Assembly: GCF_018139545.1 (NCBI RefSeq)
Contig: NZ_JAGSPJ010000008.1
Span: forward strand, 124,001 to 188,000
DNA from: Affinundibacterium fentianense
GTDB lineage: Bacteria; Pseudomonadota; Gammaproteobacteria; Burkholderiales; Burkholderiaceae_D
Direction of reading: 5' to 3'
DNA: 64,000 nucleotides
The notes beneath the pieces are model-generated. The model did no database searches. It was not told the DNA's origin and worked only from the letters and a program-made list of their open reading frames with translations. A program made the translations under genes and the position numbers. Below are positions 62,807 to 64,000 of the stretch, piece after piece (within the stretch, counting starts at the first letter, position 1; each line of letters starts with the position of its first letter).

Positions 62807-64000
62807 TCAATAAATTTCAGGATTGGGATCGGTTTTTTCCAACTCCAGTGACGCGGCTAATAGTGCTAAACGCGCAACCACGCCATACATATAAAACCGA
62901 TTAGGTGCAGCGGTTCCTGGCTTTGCGCGCATGTCTGGCACAGCATGTTGTTGAGCAAACGCGAGTGGGACAAATTCCATTCCTGGTGCATTTAAATTCT
63001 CATCGATGCCGCGATCTTGGTGAACACGATAAAATCCACCAACGACATACCTGTCGATCATATAAACAACTGGTTCGGCGACACTTTCGTCAATTTGCTC
63101 AAAGGTATAAATTCCTTCTTGAACGATATAGTCGTGAACTTCACGTCCATCTTTAACCACCGTCATTCTATTCCGTTGCTTTGAGTTCAGATCGCGTACT
63201 TCACGTGAATCACGGATCGTCATAATCCCCATTCCACATGTACCAGCGTCGGCCTTAACGATCACAAAAGGCTTTTCCTTGATTCCATACTCTTTATATT
63301 TCTTTTTAATTTTCGCCAGTATTGTATCGACTGTCGCCATAAGGCCTTCCAATCCCAATCCAGCTTCAAAATCGACATCGCCACACTTTGCGAAAAACGG
63401 GTTAATCAACCAAGGGTCAATCTCCACCATTTTCGCAAATTTCTTCACCACTTCGTCATAACTGGCAAAGTGATTGGTTTTACGTCGCATTGCCCAGCCT
63501 GCGTGCAAAGGTGGCAACAAAGTCTGTTCATGAATATTTTCTAAAATTCCTGGTATCCGAGTTGATAAATCATTGTTTAGCAAAATCGTACACGGGTCGA
63601 AATTTTTCAAGCCTAGACGTCTGCCATTGGCTGATCGTTGTAGTGGTTCGATGGATAGTTCGATGCCATCTGCCAAGGTGATAATTTTAGTTTCGAATGC
63701 TGTCTCATCAAGATTTCCCAATCGAACATTCAATCCAGTCTGCCGATAGATTTGCATTTGACGAGCAATGTTCTGCCAATAAGAAACATTACACGGACGA
63801 TCCTCAGGAATTAACAATAGATTTCGTGCATCAGGACAGTATTTTTCAATCGCAGCCATTGAGGCTTGCACTGCCAACGGTAACATCTCAGATCCAAGAT
63901 GATTAAAACCACCCGGAAATAAATTCGTATCCACTGGGGCTAATTTGAATCCTGCATTGCGCAGATCTACCGAGCAATAAAACGGCGGCGTATGTTCTTG
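62807..64000 (-). CDS. gshA: glutamate-cysteine ligase, proteobacterial type (5' end beyond window)
   Basis: The reading frame continues to the last base of the window without a stop (QEHTPPFYCSVDLRNAGFKLAP before the VDTNLFPGGFNHLG segment), so the gene is truncated at its 5' end; about 398 residues are visible. Conserved parts include KADAGTCGMGIMTIRDSREV and YMYGVVARLALLAASLELEKT. Forms gamma-glutamylcysteine, the first step of glutathione synthesis. An internal GTG at 63934 is not the start. Followed by gshB. Confidence 0.96.
   Translation of the reverse strand, partial: QEHTPPFYCSVDLRNAGFKLAPVDTNLFPGGFNHLGSEMLPLAVQASMAAIEKYCPDARNLLLIPEDRPCNVSYWQNIARQMQIYRQTGLNVRLGNLDETAFETKIITLADGIELSIEPLQRSANGRRLGLKNFDPCTILLNNDLSTRIPGILENIHEQTLLPPLHAGWAMRRKTNHFASYDEVVKKFAKMVEIDPWLINPFFAKCGDVDFEAGLGLEGLMATVDTILAKIKKKYKEYGIKEKPFVIVKADAGTCGMGIMTIRDSREVRDLNSKQRNRMTVVKDGREVHDYIVQEGIYTFEQIDESVAEPVVYMIDRYVVGGFYRVHQDRGIDENLNAPGMEFVPLAFAQQHAVPDMRAKPGTAAPNRFYMYGVVARLALLAASLELEKTDPNPEIY

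Noticed and set aside
1..64000. CRISPR array, insertion sequence or integron
   Set aside because: I saw no regularly spaced direct repeats, no transposase and no integrase in the window.

Overview
The window reads as chromosomal DNA of a betaproteobacterium, most likely Burkholderiales/Oxalobacteraceae and probably an Undibacterium-like organism. Support comes from the gshA-gshB-EIIA-HPr-EI run, the argS-SPOR-dsbA run, proteobacterial-type GshA, SlyX, RdgC, two MCPs ending in a WEEF-type tail, and a moderate base composition with AT-rich spacers. This placement is by family resemblance and was not computed. There is no rRNA, CRISPR array, insertion sequence or intact prophage. The only phage-like trace is an orphan CII-type regulator.

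Layout. 1-5.0 kb: the end of a membrane protein, then mostly minus-strand accessory genes (small membrane proteins, a MazG-like hydrolase, a GT4 glycosyltransferase, a SugE/Gdx exporter, an ACT protein). 5.1-9.1 kb: a chemotaxis island (ANTAR response regulator, CheW, MCP, short receiver protein) closed by a long hairpin. 9.2-14.1 kb: small membrane, acetyltransferase and secreted proteins, a 0.6 kb gene-poor stretch, and an SPFH-GYF/zinc-ribbon pair. 14.3-22.5 kb: a very large alpha-2-macroglobulin-like protein and a divergent TonB-dependent receptor. 22.5-28.7 kb: a BtuF-like binding protein with an SDR, the argS-SPOR-dsbA unit, and divergent rdgC. 28.7-29.0 kb: a tRNA-Val/tRNA-Asp unit with a near-consensus promoter and a terminator.

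29-34 kb: a periplasmic-TPR diguanylate cyclase, an unknown protein, GtrA, SlyX and an M29-like peptidase. 34-37 kb: a Spy/CpxP-like protein divergent from an OmpR/EnvZ-type pair, with hexamer direct repeats in the shared spacer. 37-39.2 kb: a split ChrA chromate transporter behind a GT2 enzyme. 39.4-47 kb: the CII-like regulator, a tandem-domain methylglyoxal synthase, EAL and HD-GYP phosphodiesterases, a CocE-type hydrolase and a degenerate GGDEF protein. 47-57 kb: a PLP-dependent desulfhydrase/deaminase, an orphan sugar-binding protein, a DUF1700 protein, glpD divergent from an MHS-type MFS carrier, a class IV aminotransferase and two tandem periplasmic TonB-C proteins. 57-64 kb: a second MCP, then ptsI, ptsH, EIIA, gshB and gshA, the last running off the window.

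Recurring themes are c-di-GMP turnover (one intact cyclase with an I-site, one EAL, one HD-GYP, one catalytically degenerate GGDEF that keeps its I-site), chemosensing, envelope stress and an incomplete, probably regulatory PTS. I see no single large undescribed system. The best leads are the tandem methylglyoxal synthase protein, the repeats between the Spy-like and OmpR-like genes, the SPFH/zinc-ribbon module and the I-site-only GGDEF protein.
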